DNA of 16,243 nucleotides from an uncultured Eubacteriales bacterium (GTDB taxonomy: Bacteria > Bacillota > Clostridia > UMGS1883). The stretch is from NCBI GenBank assembly GCA_905195005.1, contig CAJJUC010000036.1:1-16243 (forward strand). Reading direction: 5' to 3'. The notes under the pieces are model-generated. The model did not search any database. It saw nothing but the letters and a program-made list of their open reading frames with translations, and was not told where the DNA came from. A program made the translations under genes and the position numbers. Below are positions 14,177-16,243 of the stretch, one piece after another (the stretch's first letter is position 1; every line of letters starts with the position of its first letter).

Positions 14177-15532
14177 TCAGTTATTTTCAAGCCTGTTAAA
14201 ATTCATGTACCCGAGAACGTTGATTCCCGAATCGTCAAGATACACCTGCTCATACTTATATTCAAGCTTAAGCGCTTCCATGCTTTGGCGGTGCAGCACC
14301 GGAAGATACACAACGTTTTTATAGGAAAGCATCGGGTAATACATATTATCGGACGTAAATTCCTTGCCGTCAATCGTTATTTTTCCCTTATAAATCGTGG
14401 CTTTTTCACTTTTCCCCTCTCCGAGGGTATTTCCGCCGAGCTTCGGCTCTGTAAACTGCGCACCGCCGGTTAAAACAAGCCCCGTTTCCTCGCTCCAGTC
14501 GCAGCTTATGCCCATAGCGCGGCACCCTGTATATGTAAGAGGAATATAGGAATAACCGAGATAGTTTATGAACGGATATTCAAGATCCTTATTGTCATAC
14601 TCTCTGCCGTTCAGCTTCAGAAGATTTTCGCTGCGCACGATTTCATATTCCTTGTCCGCATGGTTTTCCATATACTTATACGAAAACGGGTCGACAATAT
14701 TGCCCTTTGTGTCGATATGACCTATCTTATGAAAATCGTGATAGTGATACCCCGTTTCGGCAGCCTTTTCTTCAACCGTGGCTATTCCGTCCTTAAAATC
14801 CGAGCAGCTGTTATATATAAGCGGAACAACCTCGTTTCCGTCACGGTCGACATATCCGCAGTACATTCCGTCCGCGCCGCCGCCCGTTGTTACCCATGCA
14901 AGCCCGTCATGAAACGAGCCTATCTGAAAATATTTCGGTTCAACAACAATATTCCAGTTTTCATCAAAATATCCGTCATGCGTGCTTTGATGCTCATCAC
15001 GCACCGTAAAACGCGCGCGCCCGTCAACGGGTGCTTCAATATAGGCATACTTAGGTTCAACGATAAAATTCCCGTTCACGTCCAGAACGCCGTATTTATC
15101 ATTATACAAATACCCGTGAAGAAGCGTTCTCCCCTGCGCGGTTGAAACAATTTTGCAGCCGTTTGCAAGCGTTTCCTCACTGTAAAACTTCATTTCCTCA
15201 GCATGTGCCGCCGTTGCCATAGGCATAACAGACTCGAACCCCATGCGGTTCAAAAAGGCAAATTTGTCGCAATCATGCGTTAAAATGCTCGTTAATAGAC
15301 AAACTATTAACTGCGCTTTTGCCTTTTCCTGCAAAAAATTTGCTCTTTTTGAACTCGCAGACCCTATGCGCCGAAAAATTTTTACACAGCTGTTTTTGCA
15401 GGGTGCAGCAAGGCTTGACGCCTTGCAAGTCCCGAAAAGACAGCTGTGCGGAAATTTAACAAGCATAGGGCGCATGTGTTCGAATCCGTTATGCCTAATC
15501 AACGCTGACAAAAGCGCAATTGCTTTTTTCAT
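14177..15532 (-). CDS. WG-repeat/stalk-domain secreted protein with element inserted in its signal peptide
   Basis: Open over 451 residues. Residues 1-12 (MKKAIALLSALI) and 105-111 (MATAAHA) are two halves of one signal peptide, split by 92 residues encoded by an inserted element. About 146-285 hold four WG-type repeats (YGVLDVNGNFIVEPKY, DGYFDENWNIVVEPKY, CGYVDRDGNEVVPLIY, IGHIDTKGNIVDPFSY). About 304-356 and 380-433 resemble stalk (copper amine oxidase N-terminal-like) domains, as in the neighbouring foldase. WG repeats form beta structures in surface proteins of unknown function. AAGGAGGGG precedes the ATG by about 6 bases, and a strong promoter lies upstream. With the insert the hydrophobic core is interrupted by RHNGFEH, so export is probably lost or rerouted; without it the protein would be a normal 359-residue secreted precursor. 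It may be a functional protein with a new N-terminus or a newly disabled gene. Confidence 0.75.
   Translation of the reverse strand: MKKAIALLSALIRHNGFEHMRPMLVKFPHSCLFGTCKASSLAAPCKNSCVKIFRRIGSASSKRANFLQEKAKAQLIVCLLTSILTHDCDKFAFLNRMGFESVMPMATAAHAEEMKFYSEETLANGCKIVSTAQGRTLLHGYLYNDKYGVLDVNGNFIVEPKYAYIEAPVDGRARFTVRDEHQSTHDGYFDENWNIVVEPKYFQIGSFHDGLAWVTTGGGADGMYCGYVDRDGNEVVPLIYNSCSDFKDGIATVEEKAAETGYHYHDFHKIGHIDTKGNIVDPFSYKYMENHADKEYEIVRSENLLKLNGREYDNKDLEYPFINYLGYSYIPLTYTGCRAMGISCDWSEETGLVLTGGAQFTEPKLGGNTLGEGKSEKATIYKGKITIDGKEFTSDNMYYPMLSYKNVVYLPVLHRQSMEALKLEYKYEQVYLDDSGINVLGYMNFNRLENN
15222..15495. mobile_element. 274-bp MITE-like palindromic element with TA flanks, in frame
   Basis: The ends 15222-15247 and 15471-15495 are inverted repeats that match at 22 of about 25-26 positions (GGCATAAC outermost, then GA, TCGAAC, CATGCG shared). 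TA lies directly outside each end (15220-15221, 15496-15497), as in target duplications of IS630/Tc1-mariner type transposition. It is too short to encode a transposase, so it would need one in trans. Inside are two further hairpin arms: 15248-15265 with 15336-15354, and CCCTATGC 15362-15369 with GCATAGGG 15463-15470, the latter holding CACAGCTGT/ACAGCTGTG and GCAAGGC/GCCTTGC stems. Element plus one TA is 276 bp and open on the minus strand. The family assignment is inferred; no database match was made. Confidence 0.8.
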
Positions 15533-15555
15533 ACAATTCCCCTCCTTATGCTTTT

Positions 15556-15584
15556 ATTATACAGTATTTTCCGCATTGGGTCAA
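15556..15584 (-). promoter_or_regulatory. promoter of the WG-repeat gene
   Basis: On the minus strand, TTGACC (15579-15584), a 17-base spacer, then consensus TATAAT (15556-15561), about 24 bases before the start codon. The strength suggests the gene was well expressed before the insertion. Confidence 0.8.
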
Positions 15585-15615
15585 CATGAAAAGCGGTAAA
15601 ATTTTTCACACAAAA

Positions 15616-15633
15616 ATCATACCTTGGCATGAT
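15616..15633. promoter_or_regulatory. candidate operator between divergent promoters
   Basis: ATCATACCTTGGCATGAT is an 18-base imperfect palindrome (half sites ATCATACCT and ATCATGCCA agree at 7 of 9). It overlaps the -35 of the plus-strand promoter and lies about 30 bases upstream of the minus-strand -35, a usual place for a regulator of divergent genes. Single copy, so unproven. Confidence 0.3.
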
Positions 15634-15660
15634 GACAAATCCCCGAAAGAGTGATATACT
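15632..15660 (+). promoter_or_regulatory. promoter of the LuxR-type remnant
   Basis: ATGACA at 15632-15637 and TATACT at 15655-15660, with a 17-base spacer. AGAGGTG at 15676-15682 is a good ribosome binding site for the ATG at 15689. Confidence 0.5.
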
Positions 15661-15688
15661 GATAATAATTGCAACAGAGGTGATTTTA

Positions 15689-16113
15689 ATGAGCGGCATA
15701 ACCGTTATTAACAGTTCAATAGAAAAAAGTTCCGCAGCTTTGCGAAAAGCGGAAGAATACTTTTGCTTGCCGCCCCGTGCGGATTCGGCAAAACAACGCT
15801 TTCGCCGCTTGAAGAAGCATTTTCCGGGAAGCCCGATAAATTTTACCGGCGCGTTATAAAGGCAGCGCGCGGGCAGGCAGTGTACTATCCCGATTTTCTT
15901 AAGCCGCGCAGCAGTCACGTTGAAAAGCTGACCGATGCCGAGCTGCAGGTGCTGCACCTGCTGTGCGCCGACAAAAGCAACTCGGAAATCGGAGAAATTC
16001 TCGGCATCCGCCTTGCAACGGTGAAAAGCCACGTCAGTCACATTCTTCAAAAGCTCGGTGCAAGCCGCCGTTCCGAAGCAAAAACAATTGCCGAAAAGCT
16101 GCATATTATCTGA
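15689..16113 (+). pseudogene. remnant of a MalT/LuxR-type transcription regulator (frameshift and internal deletion)
   Basis: A well-placed start (ATG 15689, AGAGGTG 6 bases upstream) begins MSGITVINSSIEKSSAALRK, which in its own frame runs on into an unrelated sequence to 15859. One frame over, open from 15712, comes RILLLAAPCGFGKTTL, the Walker A motif that opens the ATPase of MalT-like regulators, then a short linker and a complete LuxR helix-turn-helix (LTDAELQVLHLL...SNSEIGEILGIRLATVKSHVSHILQKLGA). Intact MalT-family proteins are usually 800-900 residues, so nearly all the ATPase and sensor repeats are missing. The simplest reading is a frameshift near 15745-15760 plus a large in-frame deletion. 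A short DNA-binding protein could still be made from TTG 15763. It would have regulated the divergent gene or a lost neighbour. Confidence 0.65.
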
Positions 16114-16126
16114 AGGGGATGTTAAA

Positions 16127-16158
16127 AAAGCAAGGGCTGTTTAAACAGCCCTTGCTTT
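16127..16158. terminator. 32-bp perfect palindromic terminator
   Basis: 16127-16142 is the exact reverse complement of 16143-16158 (core GGGCTGTTTAAACAGCCC). The minus strand reads into six T, so it best serves a minus-strand gene to the right of the window, but it also follows the regulator remnant stop by 13 bases. From 16159 to the window end (85 bases) no gene was recognised. Confidence 0.7.
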
Positions 16159-16243
16159 GTGCGTGCATTAATTCCCTTCTTGCGTATTCGGGACAATCCC
16201 TCATTTTGTGTAAACCTCAAATTAGACTCCAAAATGATAATAT

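Noticed and set aside
15222..15495. Intron or other self-splicing insertion
   Set aside because: No group I or II core was recognised; TA flanks, terminal inverted repeats and an open frame fit a transposed element better.
15471..15497. tRNA 3' half at the element end (TTCGAAT and a pairing GTTATGCC)
   Set aside because: The T-stem does not pair and no D or anticodon arm fits; the bases belong to the terminal inverted repeat.
15243..15599. 118-codon plus-strand ORF through the inserted element
   Set aside because: No ribosome binding site, starts within the terminal repeat, and its end is antisense to the WG-gene start and promoter; it is a by-product of the open palindromic element.
16106..16204. 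32-codon minus-strand ORF (begins MRDCPEYARREL)
   Set aside because: It would run straight through the palindromic terminator and into the regulator remnant, and its ribosome binding site is weak.

Overview
The window looks like chromosomal DNA from an anaerobic low-to-mid-GC Firmicute (Clostridia, probably an uncultured gut-type Oscillospirales/Christensenellales relative). The signs are strong GGAGG-type ribosome binding sites, near-consensus vegetative (sigma-A-type) promoters with 17-bp spacers, a glutamine synthetase followed by an ANTAR regulator, an SLH protein, stalk-domain (copper amine oxidase N-terminal-like) secreted proteins, a LuxR/MalT-type remnant and the DapL route to diaminopimelate. 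No genus can be named from the sequence alone.

Left edge (1-332): the end of an upstream plus-strand transcript. It has competing hairpins and a T-run, then a perfect 36-bp palindromic terminator and a weaker hairpin. The glnA promoter and a short leader follow, with two mutually exclusive hairpins of which the second is terminator-like.

Plus-strand operon (333-7108): glnA, an ANTAR antiterminator-type regulator with a degenerate receiver, pyrG, purA, dapF and dapL, with gaps of only 12-19 bases. All the enzymes make or spend amino nitrogen: glutamine is made by GlnA and used by PyrG, aspartate is used by PurA, and glutamate is the donor for DapL. The unit reads as nitrogen assimilation coupled to nucleotide and cell-wall/lysine precursor supply. 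It ends at a bidirectional terminator shared with a convergent minus-strand gene for an SCP2-domain protein with a Lys/Ala-rich tail.

Middle (7735-9924): an SLH-domain secreted protein with five related beta-rich repeats, divergent from the SCP2 gene. It ends in a 58-nt inverted repeat that contains its own stop codon and that of the convergent gene.

Minus-strand block (9911-15532): a secreted PpiC-type foldase, Lon protease and the ribosome-assembly GTPase EngB/YsxC form one operon (foldase first) from a strong promoter. Upstream lies a secreted WG-repeat/stalk-domain protein with its own promoter.

The most striking observation is in that WG-repeat gene. A 274-bp element with about 25-bp terminal inverted repeats, flanked by TA dinucleotides, sits inside its signal peptide. 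Element plus duplicated TA is 276 bp (92 codons), the frame stays open, and removing it restores a textbook signal peptide. The element can fold almost entirely into a Y-shaped three-way junction. It behaves like the in-frame palindromic elements known from Rickettsia, but in a clostridial setting.

Right edge (15533-16243): divergent promoters around a candidate operator, a frameshifted and internally deleted MalT/LuxR-type regulator remnant, and a palindromic terminator whose core resembles the one at the left edge.
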